64,000 nt of DNA from Lederbergia sp. NSJ-179 (GCF_022867885.1 NZ_JALIFP010000001.1:1-64000), one strand, 5' to 3'; positions 45,301-55,337 are shown, counted from the stretch's first letter. Program-made: numbers and translations. Notes: generated from the letters alone by a model not told the origin.

Positions 45301-45933
45301 ATGGAAAGATGGAATGAAACCATTATGAAAGAAATTATACATAAATCAATGAGATGGAGTATCAGTATAGCCGTTATCACATTTGTGTTAGCGGCTATTT
45401 TTTCAATCGCTTCCAATGGAGCGTTACATGGGGTTTCATGGACGTTCGGACTCATTATAGTGCTTTTTATTGTCCTAATTGGAATTATTTTTGATATGAT
45501 AGGAATTGCAGCCACCGCTGCAAATGAAACCCCTTTTCATTCCATGGCGGCGAGAAAGGTGTATGGGGCCAAATATTCTATTCGCATCGTTCGAAATGCA
45601 GACCGCTTTGCTAGTTTCTGTAATGATGTGATCGGTGATATTTCCGGAATCATTAGTGGGACAGCGACAACATTAGTTGTCATCCAATTAGCACAAAGTA
45701 TTCATATCGCTAATAATTCCCCACTTGATTATGGATTAAATGTAGGTTTAACTAGTCTTATAGCTGCGATTACAGTGGGAGGTAAGGCATTTGGTAAATC
45801 ATTTGCGATTACCTATTCAAAAAATATTATTTTCCAAGTAGGGAGAGTACTGCAATTCCTTGAGGAAAAAATCCATATTTCTATCTTGAAAGAACATAAG
45901 AAAAAGAAGTCAAATTTAAAAACCAAGAAATGA
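45301..45933 (+). CDS. oapA: OLE-associated protein OapA
   Basis: 210-residue membrane protein. Helices at about 15-38 (MRWSISIAVITFVLAAIFSIA), 45-68 (GLIIVLFIVLIGIIFDMIGI) and two further segments near 120 and 150, with a basic C-terminus (KEHKKKKSNLKTKK). The DUF21-like fold and the place directly after OLE RNA identify OapA, which binds OLE as a dimer at the membrane. ATG 45301 lies 7 bases from the OLE closing stem and has no Shine-Dalgarno sequence; ATG 45325 is an alternative. Translation may depend on RNA structure. Confidence 0.88.
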   Translation: MERWNETIMKEIIHKSMRWSISIAVITFVLAAIFSIASNGALHGVSWTFGLIIVLFIVLIGIIFDMIGIAATAANETPFHSMAARKVYGAKYSIRIVRNADRFASFCNDVIGDISGIISGTATTLVVIQLAQSIHIANNSPLDYGLNVGLTSLIAAITVGGKAFGKSFAITYSKNIIFQVGRVLQFLEEKIHISILKEHKKKKSNLKTKK

Positions 45934-45949
45934 AAGTGAGTGATCCAAT

Positions 45950-47842
45950 TTGGATCTTTTATCCATTAAAGACCCTTCCTTTTTAAAAGCGATGAATACA
46001 GAAGAACTCCAGCAATTAAGTGAGGAGATCCGCAAATTTTTAATAGAAAAATTATCTTGGACAGGAGGACATATTGGTCCTAATTTGGGCGTCGTAGAGT
46101 TGACCTTAGCTCTCCATAAATGTTTTGAAAGTCCGAAAGATAAAATTATCTGGGATGTCGGACATCAATCATACGTTCATAAAATTTTAACAGGTCGAGC
46201 GGATCAATTTGACACTTTAAGGCAATACAAAGGTTTATGTGGCTTTCCGAAAATGGTGGAAAGTAAGCATGATGTATGGGAAACAGGACATAGCTCTACA
46301 TCTTTATCTGCTGCAATGGGAATGGCCATTGCCCGCGATATCAAAAGAGAAAATTCCTTTGTCGTTCCTGTTATCGGAGATGGAGCTCTTACAGGAGGAA
46401 TGGCATTGGAGGCATTAAATCATATTGGCGATAGTCAAACGAATATGACCGTCATTTTAAATGATAATGAAATGTCGATTGCCCCCAATGTAGGCGCAGT
46501 AAATAATGTACTTGGCAAGCTAAGAACAGCAGGAAAATATCAGTGGGTGAAAGATGAATTAGAATATTTATTGAAAAAAATTCCTGCGGTAGGGGGGAAA
46601 CTTGCTGCCACAGCTGAACGGGTGAAAGATAGTTTAAAATATTTACTCGTTTCCGGAATGTTTTTTGAAGAATTAGGCTTCACCTATTTGGGTCCAATTG
46701 ATGGACATGATTTTGATGATTTACTGGAGAATATTCGATATGCGAAAAAAACGGATGGTCCTGTCCTTTTACATGTGATTACGAAAAAAGGCAAAGGATT
46801 TAGTCCAGCAGAAGATGATAAAGTCGGAACATGGCATGGAACAGGTCCCTATAAAATGGAAACGGGCGATCTGATTAAACCAGTTAATACAGCACCATCA
46901 TGGAGTGCATTAGTCAGTGAGACGGTTCGTAACTTAGCGCGTAGTGATCACAGAATTGTGGCTGTGACACCTGCTATGCCAGTCGGTTCAAAGCTTGAGA
47001 ATTTTGCAAAGGAATTCCCAGATCGGATGTTTGATGTAGGAATTGCTGAGCAACATGCTGCAACAATGGCAGCAGGACTGGCCACACAAGGAATGAAGCC
47101 TTTTCTTGCGATTTATTCAACATTTTTGCAAAGAGCGTATGATCAGGTTTTGCATGATATTTGTCGGCAAAATTTAAATGTTTTTATCGGAATTGACCGC
47201 GCAGGATTGGTCGGGGCAGATGGAGAAACCCACCAAGGTGTGTTCGATATCGCTTTTTTACGATCTTTACCGAATATCGTGATTATGATGCCGAAGGATG
47301 AAAATGAAGGGCAACATATGGTTTATACGGCGAATCAATATAATGATGGGCCAATCGCAATGAGATTTCCTCGCGGTAATGGTTATGGTGTTCCAATGGA
47401 TGAAAAATATAAAAAGCTTCCGATTGGGAGTTGGGAAATTCTCAAAGATGGTGCAAAGGCCACTATTCTGACCTTTGGGACAACGATTCCGATGGCAATG
47501 GAAGCGGCTTATCAATTAGAAAAACAAGGAATATCTGTTCGAGTCGTGAATGCTCGCTTTATTAAGCCTCTTGACGGTGCGATGCTGGAAAAAATCTTTG
47601 AGATGGGAAGCCCTGTATTAACGGTTGAAGAAGCTGTGCTTCAAGGTGGGTTTGGAAGTGCCATCTTAGAATATGCCCATGATCATGGGTATACGAATAC
47701 AACCATTGATCGGATAGGAATTCCAGATCGCTTTATTGAACATGGCAGTGTGAAGGAGTTATGGAAAGAAATCGGATTGACGTCTGATCATATTATCAGC
47801 AAATTAACAGCTATGCTTCCTGCTAAGCAAAAAAGGGCATAA
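45950..47842 (+). CDS. dxs: 1-deoxy-D-xylulose-5-phosphate synthase
   Basis: 630 residues, first enzyme of the MEP isoprenoid pathway, thiamine-diphosphate dependent. [16 protein letters not shown] (His), the TPP motif [23 protein letters not shown]-type region, and the transketolase C-terminal halves [15 protein letters not shown] and [16 protein letters not shown] are intact. Start TTG 45950, with GAAAGTGAG upstream. Functionally linked to ispA. Confidence 0.97.
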   Translation: MDLLSIKDPSFLKAMNTEELQQLSEEIRKFLIEKLSWTGGHIGPNLGVVELTLALHKCFESPKDKIIWDVGHQSYVHKILTGRADQFDTLRQYKGLCGFPKMVESKHDVWETGHSSTSLSAAMGMAIARDIKRENSFVVPVIGDGALTGGMALEALNHIGDSQTNMTVILNDNEMSIAPNVGAVNNVLGKLRTAGKYQWVKDELEYLLKKIPAVGGKLAATAERVKDSLKYLLVSGMFFEELGFTYLGPIDGHDFDDLLENIRYAKKTDGPVLLHVITKKGKGFSPAEDDKVGTWHGTGPYKMETGDLIKPVNTAPSWSALVSETVRNLARSDHRIVAVTPAMPVGSKLENFAKEFPDRMFDVGIAEQHAATMAAGLATQGMKPFLAIYSTFLQRAYDQVLHDICRQNLNVFIGIDRAGLVGADGETHQGVFDIAFLRSLPNIVIMMPKDENEGQHMVYTANQYNDGPIAMRFPRGNGYGVPMDEKYKKLPIGSWEILKDGAKATILTFGTTIPMAMEAAYQLEKQGISVRVVNARFIKPLDGAMLEKIFEMGSPVLTVEEAVLQGGFGSAILEYAHDHGYTNTTIDRIGIPDRFIEHGSVKELWKEIGLTSDHIISKLTAMLPAKQKRA

Positions 47843-47846
47843 GGGT

Positions 47847-48677
47847 ATGAAGGCAAAAAAGCAAAGACTGGATCTATTACTCGTTGAAAGAGGTCTATCA
47901 GAAACTCGTGAGAAAGCAAAGCGTGCCATCATGGCAGGGATTGTGTACTCTAATGAAAATCGCTTGGAAAAACCGGGAGAAAAAGTTCCTGAAGATATTC
48001 CTATCCAAATAAAAGGGAATCCTTTGCCATATGTAAGTCGTGGCGGCTTAAAATTAGAAAAGGCATTAAAGGAATTTGAATTAACTGTAAAAGAAAAAAT
48101 AATGTTAGATATTGGTGCATCAACGGGAGGATTTACAGATTGCGCCCTGCAGAATGGTGCAAAAATGGTCTATGCTCTAGATGTAGGCTATAACCAGCTC
48201 GCGTGGAAATTAAGAAATGATGATCGTGTCGTTGTGATGGAAAGAACAAACTTCCGTTACGTAAAGCCTGAGGATTTCAATAAGGGAATTCCAAGCTTTG
48301 TAACGATTGATGTTTCTTTTATCTCCCTTACTTTAATTCTCCCAGTACTAAAAGGATTGTTGGGTTCAAATAGCGATATCGTTGCCTTAATTAAACCGCA
48401 ATTTGAAGCAGGGAGAGAAGAGGTAGGAAAAAAAGGTATTGTTCGGGACGCTGGGACACATTTGCAGGTGATTGAAAAGATTAAACTATTTGCTCTTCAA
48501 CAGGGCTATTATGTAAAGAATTTATCTTTTTCTCCGATTACGGGGGGAGAGGGCAATATTGAATTCTTGATCCATCTTACCTGGCCTGGAATAGATCGAG
48601 AGGAAGAAGGAGAAGATCTTCTCAAGATTTCTCCAAAAGAAATCGTTGAAATAGCACATGAAAAATTAGGTAAATAG
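47847..48677 (+). CDS. yqxC: TlyA/FtsJ-type rRNA methyltransferase YqxC
   Basis: 276 residues: N-terminal S4 RNA-binding domain (RLDLLLVERGLSETREKAKRA) and FtsJ-like methyltransferase with the SAM loop DIGASTGGFTDCALQNGA (about 89-106) and KPQFEAGR. Annotated as TlyA-type 2'-O-methyltransferase/hemolysin family. It starts 4 bases after dxs. Confidence 0.94.
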   Translation: MKAKKQRLDLLLVERGLSETREKAKRAIMAGIVYSNENRLEKPGEKVPEDIPIQIKGNPLPYVSRGGLKLEKALKEFELTVKEKIMLDIGASTGGFTDCALQNGAKMVYALDVGYNQLAWKLRNDDRVVVMERTNFRYVKPEDFNKGIPSFVTIDVSFISLTLILPVLKGLLGSNSDIVALIKPQFEAGREEVGKKGIVRDAGTHLQVIEKIKLFALQQGYYVKNLSFSPITGGEGNIEFLIHLTWPGIDREEEGEDLLKISPKEIVEIAHEKLGK

Positions 48678-48727
48678 CGGAGGGTTATCCATTGGATATC
48701 CCTCTTTTAGTATTTTATCCCGAATTA

Positions 48728-48859
48728 ACTGGCAGTAAGACCCCCCACTTCGAGAATTCGAGGGAAAACAAGAATTGCAAGTGGGGGATCAACTGCCAGT
48801 AAATCCCCGATTCGTTCAACTAACATTCAGTGGGGAATGAAAAAAACCCCCACTGAATG
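48728..48859. repeat. Nested hairpins before argR
   Basis: First unit: ACTGGCAGT (48728) ... ACTGCCAGT (48792-48800) encloses CCCCCCACTT (48741) / AAGTGGGGG (48779). Second unit: CATTCAGTGGGG (48824) / CCCCCACTGAATG (to 48859). Both share the GTGGGG core. The second can terminate yqxC transcription. The arrangement looks like a non-autonomous insertion-element end or REP-like pair; I cannot assign a family. Confidence 0.65.
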
Positions 48860-48862
48860 AAG

Positions 48863-48896
48863 TTTCACTTTATTGTATAATGTAGTATAATTATAC
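48863..48896 (+). promoter_or_regulatory. argR promoter
   Basis: TTTCAC (48863-48868), 17 bases, TATAAT (48886-48891). The -10 lies inside the perfect palindrome GTATAATTATAC (48885-48896), a plausible operator for autoregulation by ArgR, though it does not spell a full ARG box. Confidence 0.65.
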
Positions 48897-48927
48897 AGGT
48901 TTATAAAAAAATGAAGGCGGTATACCA

Positions 48928-49377
48928 ATGACTAAAGGACAACGACATATCAAAATTAGGGAATTGATTGGCAAAAAGGAAATTGAAACTCAAGATGATC
49001 TCGTAGAGCAATTGGAAAATGCCGGTTTTAATGTAACACAAGCAACGATTTCACGGGATATAAAAGAACTTCACTTAGTGAAAGTTCCCTTGCCAGATGG
49101 ACGTTATAAATATAGCTTGCCAGCAGACCAACGTTTTAACCCACTGCAAAAATTAAAACGTTCTCTGACCGATTCATTCGTCGGAATAGATTACGCCCAA
49201 AATCTAATCGTTATGAAAACTCTACCAGGGAATGCACAGGCCGTCGGTGCCTTAATTGACCAATTGGATTGGGAAGAAATTATGGGAAGCATATGTGGAG
49301 ATGATACATGCTTAATTATTTGTCGTACGAATGAAGATGCCATCACCATTAACCAGAAATTCATTGATATGCTTTAA
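48928..49377 (+). CDS. argR: Arginine repressor ArgR/AhrC
   Basis: 149 residues: winged-helix N-terminus ([48 protein letters not shown]) and the C-terminal arginine-binding hexamerisation domain with [14 protein letters not shown] (Asp pair). Represses arginine synthesis and activates catabolism. Start ATG after GAAGGCGG. Confidence 0.97.
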   Translation: MTKGQRHIKIRELIGKKEIETQDDLVEQLENAGFNVTQATISRDIKELHLVKVPLPDGRYKYSLPADQRFNPLQKLKRSLTDSFVGIDYAQNLIVMKTLPGNAQAVGALIDQLDWEEIMGSICGDDTCLIICRTNEDAITINQKFIDML

Positions 49378-49383
49378 AAGGAC

Positions 49384-49586
49384 GTTCAAAAAAGTCCGAT
49401 AAAAAGACATAAGCGAATTTCTTCGTTGGCTTGCTTCTCCGCTGCTCATGTATTAGGATAAGGATCTTCTGCTAAACCCGCCCACGTCCTGTGGGCAACG
49501 CAGAAGTCAGTACATCCTGTACAAGTCCGCTGCTCGAAGCTGCGCCGCCTCGAACTTCTTGGTCCTTTTTATCCTCCTTTTTGAAC
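49384..49586 (+). repeat. MITE-like element, copy 1 (argR-recN gap)
   Basis: 203 bp. Ends GTTCAAAAAAGTCC and GGTCCTTTTTATCCTCCTTTTTGAAC form imperfect terminal inverted repeats (GTTCAAAAA / TTTTTGAAC). The interior (GACATAAGCGAATTTCTTCG, CCGCCCACGTCCTGTGGGC, CGCAGAAGTCAG, AAGTCCGCTGCTCGAA) recurs in copy 2 at 55049. No coding capacity. Confidence 0.88.
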
Positions 49587-49614
49587 ACTATTTTTTGGAA
49601 GAAGGGATTTCATT

Positions 49615-51303
49615 ATGTTGCGAGAATTATCGATAAAAAACTTTGCTATTATTGATGAAATCGTTGTTTCCTTTGAGAAAGGATTAACGGTTTTGACGGG
49701 GGAAACAGGTGCTGGTAAATCCATTATTATCGATGCCATGCAATTATTAGTGGGTGGCCGCGGTTCAGCCGAATTTGTCCGTCACGGAGAAAAGAAAGCA
49801 GAACTTGAAGGTTTATTTGATATCGCACAAGATCACCCAAGCTATCAACAAGCCCGTGAATTTGGAATTGATATAGAGGATGGAATGCTTATTTTACGCC
49901 GTGAAATATCTCATAATGGAAAGAGCGTATGTAGAATAAATGGTAAACTCGTCACCATCTCCATTTTACGTGAAATAGGAAGCACCCTTATTGATATTCA
50001 TGGCCAACATGAGCATCAAGAGCTCATGAATGAATCGCAACATCTTTCTTTGCTTGATCAATTTGGTGGGGATAAAATTGCGAATGCTTACAAAAATTAT
50101 GAAGAAATCTATGCAAAATACACGAAAACCCTTAAGCAACTACGTGATCTTAAATTGAATGAACAACAAATTGCGCAGAGGTTAGATCTGTTACAATTCC
50201 AATCGCAGGAAATCCAGAATGCCGAATTAAAAATAGATGAAGATGAGCAATTAATGCAAGAAAGAAGACAATTAGCAAATTATGAAAAAATATACGATTC
50301 CTTAAAAGCTGCCTATGATGGTCTCCAAGGAGAGATAAGTGGCTTGGATTTTATTGGACATGCTATGGGGCATTTAGAGAGTGCTGCAGAGTTAGATGAA
50401 CAATATTCGGAGTCTTATGAAACCATAGCAAACAGCTATTATTTGCTGGAGGATGTGGTTGCTCTCCTAAGGGATAAATTGGAAAGTATGGAATTTGATC
50501 CTGACAGGTTAAATGAAGTCGAAAGTCGATTACATGAAATCAACCAATTGAAAAGAAAATATGGAGCAACGATGGAAGAAATTCTTGAATATGGAGCAAA
50601 AATCGAAGAGGAAATGGAGTCCTTAACAAATCGTGAGGCAAGAATGGAGCAACTGGAAAGAAAAATAGAATCGATCAAAAAGGATTTATATATTGAGGGC
50701 GAATATTTAAGTAAATTAAGAAAACAGAGCGCCGAAACGCTATCTACCAGTATCTACCGGGAATTAAAAGAACTTTATATGGACAAAACTGTATTTAAGC
50801 CTGTTTTTAAATCAGATGCAGTCGATCAAAAGGAATTTCGAAAAGATGGTTTAGATGAAGTGGTTTTTTATATTTCTACAAATCCTGGAGAACCGTTAAA
50901 ACCTTTATCAAAAATTGCGTCAGGTGGAGAATTATCAAGGATCATGTTAGCATTAAAAACCATCTTTTCTAAACATCAAGGGATTACCTCGATTATTTTT
51001 GATGAGGTGGATACAGGTGTCAGTGGTAGGGTCGCTCAAGCCATTGCCGAAAAAATATTTCAAATTTCCCTTCACTCTCAAGTTCTTTGCATTACTCATT
51101 TGCCTCAGGTAGCAGCCATGGCTGATACGCATTTTTGGATTTCGAAGAAGGCAGAATCAGGAAGAACGAAGACTCAATTAACCATTTTACAAAAACAAGA
51201 AAAAATAAATGAAATTGCCAGAATGATTTCCGGTGCAGAAACGACAGAATTAACGAAAGAGCATGCAAAGGAATTATTGGAAATTGCTGGGAAGCTAAAA
51301 TAA
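49615..51303 (+). CDS. recN: DNA repair protein RecN
   Basis: 562-residue SMC-like ATPase acting early at double-strand breaks. Walker A LTGETGAGKSIIIDAM (about 28-43), long coiled coil (about 155-370), ABC-type signature KIASGGELSRIMLAL and Walker B SIIFDEVDTGVSG. Start ATG after GGAAGAAGGG. It is bracketed by two MITE-like copies in opposite orientation. Confidence 0.97.
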   Translation: MLRELSIKNFAIIDEIVVSFEKGLTVLTGETGAGKSIIIDAMQLLVGGRGSAEFVRHGEKKAELEGLFDIAQDHPSYQQAREFGIDIEDGMLILRREISHNGKSVCRINGKLVTISILREIGSTLIDIHGQHEHQELMNESQHLSLLDQFGGDKIANAYKNYEEIYAKYTKTLKQLRDLKLNEQQIAQRLDLLQFQSQEIQNAELKIDEDEQLMQERRQLANYEKIYDSLKAAYDGLQGEISGLDFIGHAMGHLESAAELDEQYSESYETIANSYYLLEDVVALLRDKLESMEFDPDRLNEVESRLHEINQLKRKYGATMEEILEYGAKIEEEMESLTNREARMEQLERKIESIKKDLYIEGEYLSKLRKQSAETLSTSIYRELKELYMDKTVFKPVFKSDAVDQKEFRKDGLDEVVFYISTNPGEPLKPLSKIASGGELSRIMLALKTIFSKHQGITSIIFDEVDTGVSGRVAQAIAEKIFQISLHSQVLCITHLPQVAAMADTHFWISKKAESGRTKTQLTILQKQEKINEIARMISGAETTELTKEHAKELLEIAGKLK

Positions 51304-51391
51304 GTTCAAGGAGGACAAAAAAGTCCAAGAAGTTCGAAAACAAGCCAACAAAGAAGTTCGTAGTGTCATTTTACCGGACTTTTTGCATCCT
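51304..51391 (-). repeat. MITE-like element, copy 3 (deleted, inverted)
   Basis: About 88 bp. Read on the minus strand it gives GGATGCAAAAAGTCCGG, then a short TTCTTTGTTGGCTTGTTTTC core, and ends CCTCCTTGAAC, i.e. the two ends of copies 1 and 2 with most of the interior lost. It lies right after the recN stop. Confidence 0.8.
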
Positions 51392-51406
51392 CTTAAAAAA
51401 AACTTG

Positions 51407-51437
51407 AAAAGCTATCCTATATTGGACAGCTTTTTTA
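51407..51437 (+). terminator. recN terminator
   Basis: AAAAGCTATCC / GGACAGCTTTT with one mismatch, then TTTTT. Confidence 0.85.
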
Positions 51438-51515
51438 CTTTCTTCCACTTATAAATAGCGGGCAAGGAGGCTAAATTAAAGATGTGGGCTAGAAAGCGAG
51501 GAGAGTGAAAAGTAC

Positions 51516-52799
51516 ATGCACGATTGGTTTAGAAAAGCGATAGGTGGAATTCTCCTTGTTTCACTTTTAATGTTATGTTTTAGCAAACCCGTTCATCAAT
51601 TCATCCAAATACCAGGAAACATCACTTTATTTGAGGGCCAAGAACAATCGATTGCGAAAGCCAGTGCCATGAGCGTGACAGACTCAAACGGCGAAAATGT
51701 CTCCCTAAAGGAAAGCAGAGAGGCCATTTATTTGGAAGGCAAACAGCCTGGCGCAGATCAATTGGTTTTAGAATTCGCCGGTATTCCGATAAAAAAAGTG
51801 GATGTTAACGTCTTAAAAGATCTAAAGGTGTATCCTGGCGGCCAGTCGATAGGTGTTAAGCTAAATACCCTTGGTGTTTTGGTTGTAGGACATCATTTAG
51901 TCTATGCAGGCGGAGAGAAGCGATCTCCTGGTGAAGAAGCAGGGATCCAAACAGGCGATATTATCACCAAAATAAATGGAAAAAAAATTAATAATATGGC
52001 TGAGGTAGCTCCATTTGTGAATGAAGCTGGCAAAAAGAATGAACCATTGGATATTTCCATTCAGAGAGGAGAAGAGAAAATTGACACATCTCTTCAACCT
52101 GCTATGGATGATAAAGAAAAGACATATAAATTAGGCTTGTATATACGTGATTCAGCGGCAGGAATTGGAACCATGACCTTTTATGAGCCAAAATCAAAAA
52201 AATATGGTGCATTAGGACATGTCATTTCAGATATGGATACAAAAAAGCCAATTGTTGTCGATGATGGACAAATTGTTAAATCAACCGTTACAGCGATTGA
52301 AAAAGGAAAAAATGGTACTCCTGGAGAAAAATTAGCTCGGTTTTCCGCTAACCGTGAAGTGATTGGTAATATCACGACAAATAGTCCGTTTGGCATTTTT
52401 GGGAAATTAAGTAAATCCATAACCAATGGCATTATGGATAAGCCACTCCCGGTTGCAGTAGCCAATCAAGTAAAAGAGGGACCAGCTCAAATTTTGACTG
52501 TAACAGATGGCGATGAGGTCGAAGCTTATGATATTGAAATCGTAAGCACGATCCCTCAGAAATTCCCGGCTACAAAAGGAATGGTATTGAAGATAGTAGA
52601 TCCCAAATTATTGAAAAAAACGGGAGGAATCGTTCAGGGAATGAGCGGAAGTCCCATTGTTCAAGACGGTAAAATAATTGGCGCTGTCACCCATGTATTT
52701 GTGAATGACCCAACCTCAGGGTATGGTGTTCATATTGAATGGATGTTACATGAAGCGGGTATCAATATATATAAAGACGATATGGAAAAAGCTAGCTGA
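51516..52799 (+). CDS. spoIVB: SpoIVB serine peptidase
   Basis: 427 residues. Forespore-made peptidase that crosses to the intermembrane space and triggers pro-sigma-K processing. N-terminal hydrophobic anchor ([21 protein letters not shown]), PDZ domain (about 110-190, [20 protein letters not shown]) and S55 peptidase domain with catalytic Ser in [17 protein letters not shown] (about 375) and His in [10 protein letters not shown]. Start ATG 51516 after GCGAGGAGAG. Confidence 0.97.
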   Translation: MHDWFRKAIGGILLVSLLMLCFSKPVHQFIQIPGNITLFEGQEQSIAKASAMSVTDSNGENVSLKESREAIYLEGKQPGADQLVLEFAGIPIKKVDVNVLKDLKVYPGGQSIGVKLNTLGVLVVGHHLVYAGGEKRSPGEEAGIQTGDIITKINGKKINNMAEVAPFVNEAGKKNEPLDISIQRGEEKIDTSLQPAMDDKEKTYKLGLYIRDSAAGIGTMTFYEPKSKKYGALGHVISDMDTKKPIVVDDGQIVKSTVTAIEKGKNGTPGEKLARFSANREVIGNITTNSPFGIFGKLSKSITNGIMDKPLPVAVANQVKEGPAQILTVTDGDEVEAYDIEIVSTIPQKFPATKGMVLKIVDPKLLKKTGGIVQGMSGSPIVQDGKIIGAVTHVFVNDPTSGYGVHIEWMLHEAGINIYKDDMEKAS

Positions 52800-52833
52800 G
52801 GGTGCGCAATTGTGCGTTCCCTTTCTTTTTTGT
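52800..52833 (+). terminator. spoIVB terminator
   Basis: GGGTGCGCA / TGTGCGTTCCC hairpin followed by CTTTCTTTTTT. Confidence 0.8.
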
Positions 52834-52850
52834 TGCAAATCTAAAGAAAA

Positions 52851-52967
52851 TTCGACAAAAGGATCGAGGTAAGTCGAATAAGGGCGAAAAATTAAGAAAA
52901 ACAGAGGGAATGTAAGATTTTATAAAAAAATCGATAAATATAAAGGATTTCTAAAATCTTTGGCGTA
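52851..52967 (+). promoter_or_regulatory. spo0A control region: 0A boxes and candidate sigma-H promoter
   Basis: TTCGACA (52851-52857) is a perfect inverted 0A box (TGTCGAA), and AAGTCGAA (52871-52878) matches 6 of 7 in the other orientation. AAGGATTT (52943-52950) with GTATT about 14 bases later resembles the sigma-H sporulation promoter of spo0A. This fits the known autoactivation of spo0A. Confidence 0.6.
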
Positions 52968-53018
52968 TTTATCTATTAGTGTCAAAATAAGGAATTCGCT
53001 ATATAGGAGGAAATAAAT

Positions 53019-53807
53019 TTGAAGAAAATTAAAGTGTGTATTGTGGACGATAATCGGGAATTAGTTGGACTATTAGAAGAGTATATTTCTGAACAGGAGG
53101 ATATGGAAGTTGTAGGAACGGCACATAACGGTCAAGATTGTTTAGGTCTGTTAGAAGATGTTGTACCAGATGTCCTGGTTTTAGATATTATTATGCCTCA
53201 TTTGGATGGATTAGGTGTGTTAGGAAAACTGCGTGATTCGAATAAGAAGCTCCCTAATGTCATCATGTTAACAGCTTTTGGCCAAGAAGATGTGACAACG
53301 AAAGCAGTTGAACTTGGTGCATCCTATTTTATATTAAAACCTTTTGATATGGAAAATTTAACTACACATATACGACAAATTAGTGGTAAGGCAAGTGAAC
53401 TGAAAAGAAATACAATGCCGGTAAAAAGTAATTCCCACGGAGCAAAACCGGAAAAAAACTTGGAAGCAAGTATAACGTCTGTTATTCATGAAATTGGAGT
53501 TCCGGCCCATATTAAAGGGTATTTATATTTAAGAGAAGCGATCTCAATGGTGTATAATGATATTGAATTACTTGGTTCCATTACAAAAGTGTTATACCCA
53601 GATATTGCAAAGAAATTTAATACGACAGCAAGTAGAGTGGAAAGAGCTATTAGACATGCGATTGAAGTAGCTTGGAGCAGGGGAAATGTCGATTCGATTT
53701 CAGCGCTATTTGGCTATACTGTAAGCATGTCAAAAGCGAAACCAACCAATTCTGAGTTTATTGCGATGGTTGCAGACAAGTTAAGATTAGAACACAAGGC
53801 TTCATAA
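53019..53807 (+). CDS. spo0A: Master sporulation response regulator Spo0A
   Basis: 262 residues. Receiver domain with phospho-Asp in [18 protein letters not shown] (about 55) and Lys in [12 protein letters not shown]. The C-terminal DNA-binding domain ([25 protein letters not shown] ... [22 protein letters not shown]) is essentially the canonical sequence. TTG start after TAGGAGG. Complete; together with spoIIIA and spoIVB it shows the organism makes endospores. Confidence 0.98.
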   Translation: MKKIKVCIVDDNRELVGLLEEYISEQEDMEVVGTAHNGQDCLGLLEDVVPDVLVLDIIMPHLDGLGVLGKLRDSNKKLPNVIMLTAFGQEDVTTKAVELGASYFILKPFDMENLTTHIRQISGKASELKRNTMPVKSNSHGAKPEKNLEASITSVIHEIGVPAHIKGYLYLREAISMVYNDIELLGSITKVLYPDIAKKFNTTASRVERAIRHAIEVAWSRGNVDSISALFGYTVSMSKAKPTNSEFIAMVADKLRLEHKAS

Positions 53808-53867
53808 CTTTAGTTAACTCATTAGAATTCCTTGGTTTGGAAACCCTTTACAACGGTGGTGAGAAAA

Positions 53868-54599
53868 ATGACGATCATATTAGCCCATCGAGGGTCATCA
53901 GGAACGAAACCAGAAAATACGATGGAAGCTTTTATAGCGGCAGAGCAATCTGGTGCAGATGGTATAGAACTTGATGTTCAGTTAACCTCAGATGGAGAAA
54001 TTGTCGTGATTCATGATACCACTGTTGATCGAACAACAAATGGTAGTGGGCTTGTAAAGGATTTTACATTAACATCCTTACAAAAATTAAAAGCGAATGA
54101 TCATTTTAAGCATTTTTTTAAAAAGGCAAGTAGAATTCCAACCCTTATAGAAGTATTTGAATGGATGAAAGATAATACATGTGTTTGTAATATTGAATTA
54201 AAGAACAATATCATTCCTTACGAAGATTTGGAAAAGAAAGTGGCCACCCTTATTCGCAAATACTCTTATGAGAAGCGAATGATTATTTCGTCCTTCAACC
54301 ACTCTTCCCTTCAAAAAATGAAGGAAATTTGCCCAACAGTTGAAACAGCCCCTTTATATAATCAACTTTTATATAAACCGTGGGAATATGCATCAACTTT
54401 AAAGGCAAGTGGGATTCATCCGAAATTAAGAATCATGACAGATGATATGATTAAGACCACGATGGAATTTGGTGTTCGTGTACGACCCTATACGGTGAAT
54501 AAAAGGAAGGATATGAAAAGATTATTTCAACTAAATTGTTCTGCTATCATAACAGATTATCCAGAAAAGGCGGTAAGATTAAAGGAGAGGATGAAGTAA
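53868..54599 (+). CDS. yqiK: Glycerophosphodiester phosphodiesterase YqiK
   Basis: 243 residues, GDPD TIM-barrel: AHRGSSGTKPENTMEAF (His/Arg/Glu), DGIELDVQLTSDGEIVVIHDTTVDRTTNG (metal ligands and second His). No signal peptide, so cytoplasmic. Cleaves glycerophosphodiesters to glycerol-3-phosphate. The ATG 53868 follows GGTGGTGAG. Confidence 0.94.
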   Translation: MTIILAHRGSSGTKPENTMEAFIAAEQSGADGIELDVQLTSDGEIVVIHDTTVDRTTNGSGLVKDFTLTSLQKLKANDHFKHFFKKASRIPTLIEVFEWMKDNTCVCNIELKNNIIPYEDLEKKVATLIRKYSYEKRMIISSFNHSSLQKMKEICPTVETAPLYNQLLYKPWEYASTLKASGIHPKLRIMTDDMIKTTMEFGVRVRPYTVNKRKDMKRLFQLNCSAIITDYPEKAVRLKERMK

Positions 54600-54611
54600 G
54601 ACGTGAATCCA

Positions 54612-54662
54612 TAAACAGGCGCAATCTGAATGGTTCGATTTCAGGTTGCGCCTGTTTATTTT
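54612..54662. terminator. Bidirectional terminator between yqiK and yqzF
   Basis: AAACAGGCGCAATCTGAA / TTTCAGGTTGCGCCTGTTT, long stem followed by ATTTTTTA; it serves both convergent genes. Confidence 0.92.
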
Positions 54663-54914
54663 TTACTTTACGATTTTATCCCTCTTATTAAATCGTCTTT
54701 GTACTTTATTTCTTTTGCGATCACGGTGTAGAATAAACCCAGCAATAAATCCTAATCCAATCACAAAGAAGATCAGGCCACTTAGAAATTGCAGCCATAG
54801 AACCGGAAAAGGCTTCTGCAAGATACCAAAGAGCATATCACGCATTAATTTTATGCCATAACCTGCTAGAATACCGGGGATTACTAATAAAGTGAGTGCC
54901 ACGATTCTTCCCAT
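54663..54914 (-). CDS. yqzF: DUF2627 family membrane protein YqzF
   Basis: 83 residues starting MGRIVALTLLVIPGILAGYGIKLMRD, two membrane helices and a basic tail (HRDRKRNKVQRRFNK). It matches DUF2627/YqzF, which neighbours yqiK in Bacillus. Start 54914, with AAAAGGAGT just upstream; more distant in-frame ATGs have no ribosome-binding site. Confidence 0.9.
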   Translation of the reverse strand: MGRIVALTLLVIPGILAGYGIKLMRDMLFGILQKPFPVLWLQFLSGLIFFVIGLGFIAGFILHRDRKRNKVQRRFNKRDKIVK

Positions 54915-55048
54915 ATATAGACTCCTTTTACATTTCCTATATAAAAAAATCATAGTACACCTTAAAGATTTGTCAAGCAGCGGCCTTTTCGTTACAATAA
55001 TAAGGTAGCAATTATGATTAGGTCTCAAGATAAGGTCTTAAATAGGAT

Positions 55049-55309
55049 GTTCAAAAAGTCCGGTAAAAAGACATAAGCGAATTTCTTCGTCGGCTTGTTT
55101 CTTCGCTGCTCATGTATTCAGGATAAGGATCTTCTGCTAAAACCGCCCACGTCCTGTGGGCAACGCAGAAGTCAGCACATCCTGTGCAAGTCCGCTGCTC
55201 GAACTGCGCCGCCTCGAACTTCCGATGCACAGGACGTGCTAGTGTCGGCGTTGCTGACAGGACGTCAGCGCCTTTAGCCGACGGGTCCTTTTTATCCTCC
55301 TTTTTGAAC
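55049..55309 (+). repeat. MITE-like element, copy 2 (yqzF-bcd gap)
   Basis: 261 bp, same ends as copy 1 (GTTCAAAAAGTCCGGTAAAAAG ... CCTTTTTATCCTCCTTTTTGAAC, here split by positions 55049-55070 and 55287-55309). It has an extra GC-rich block of about 55 bp (GATGCACAGGACGTGC ... TTAGCCGACGG, about 55223-55284) with its own hairpins. Copies 1 and 2 agree over most of the first 175 bases. Confidence 0.88.
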
Positions 55310-55337
55310 AAGCACTACTATATATGGAGGGCTTACA

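Noticed and set aside
54646-54861. Plus-strand frame opposite yqzF
   Set aside because: It is the antisense of a conserved small membrane protein and has no ribosome-binding site.
55051-55311. Minus- and plus-strand frames of 60-86 codons inside MITE copy 2
   Set aside because: They fall in a non-coding repeat whose copies do not keep the frame.
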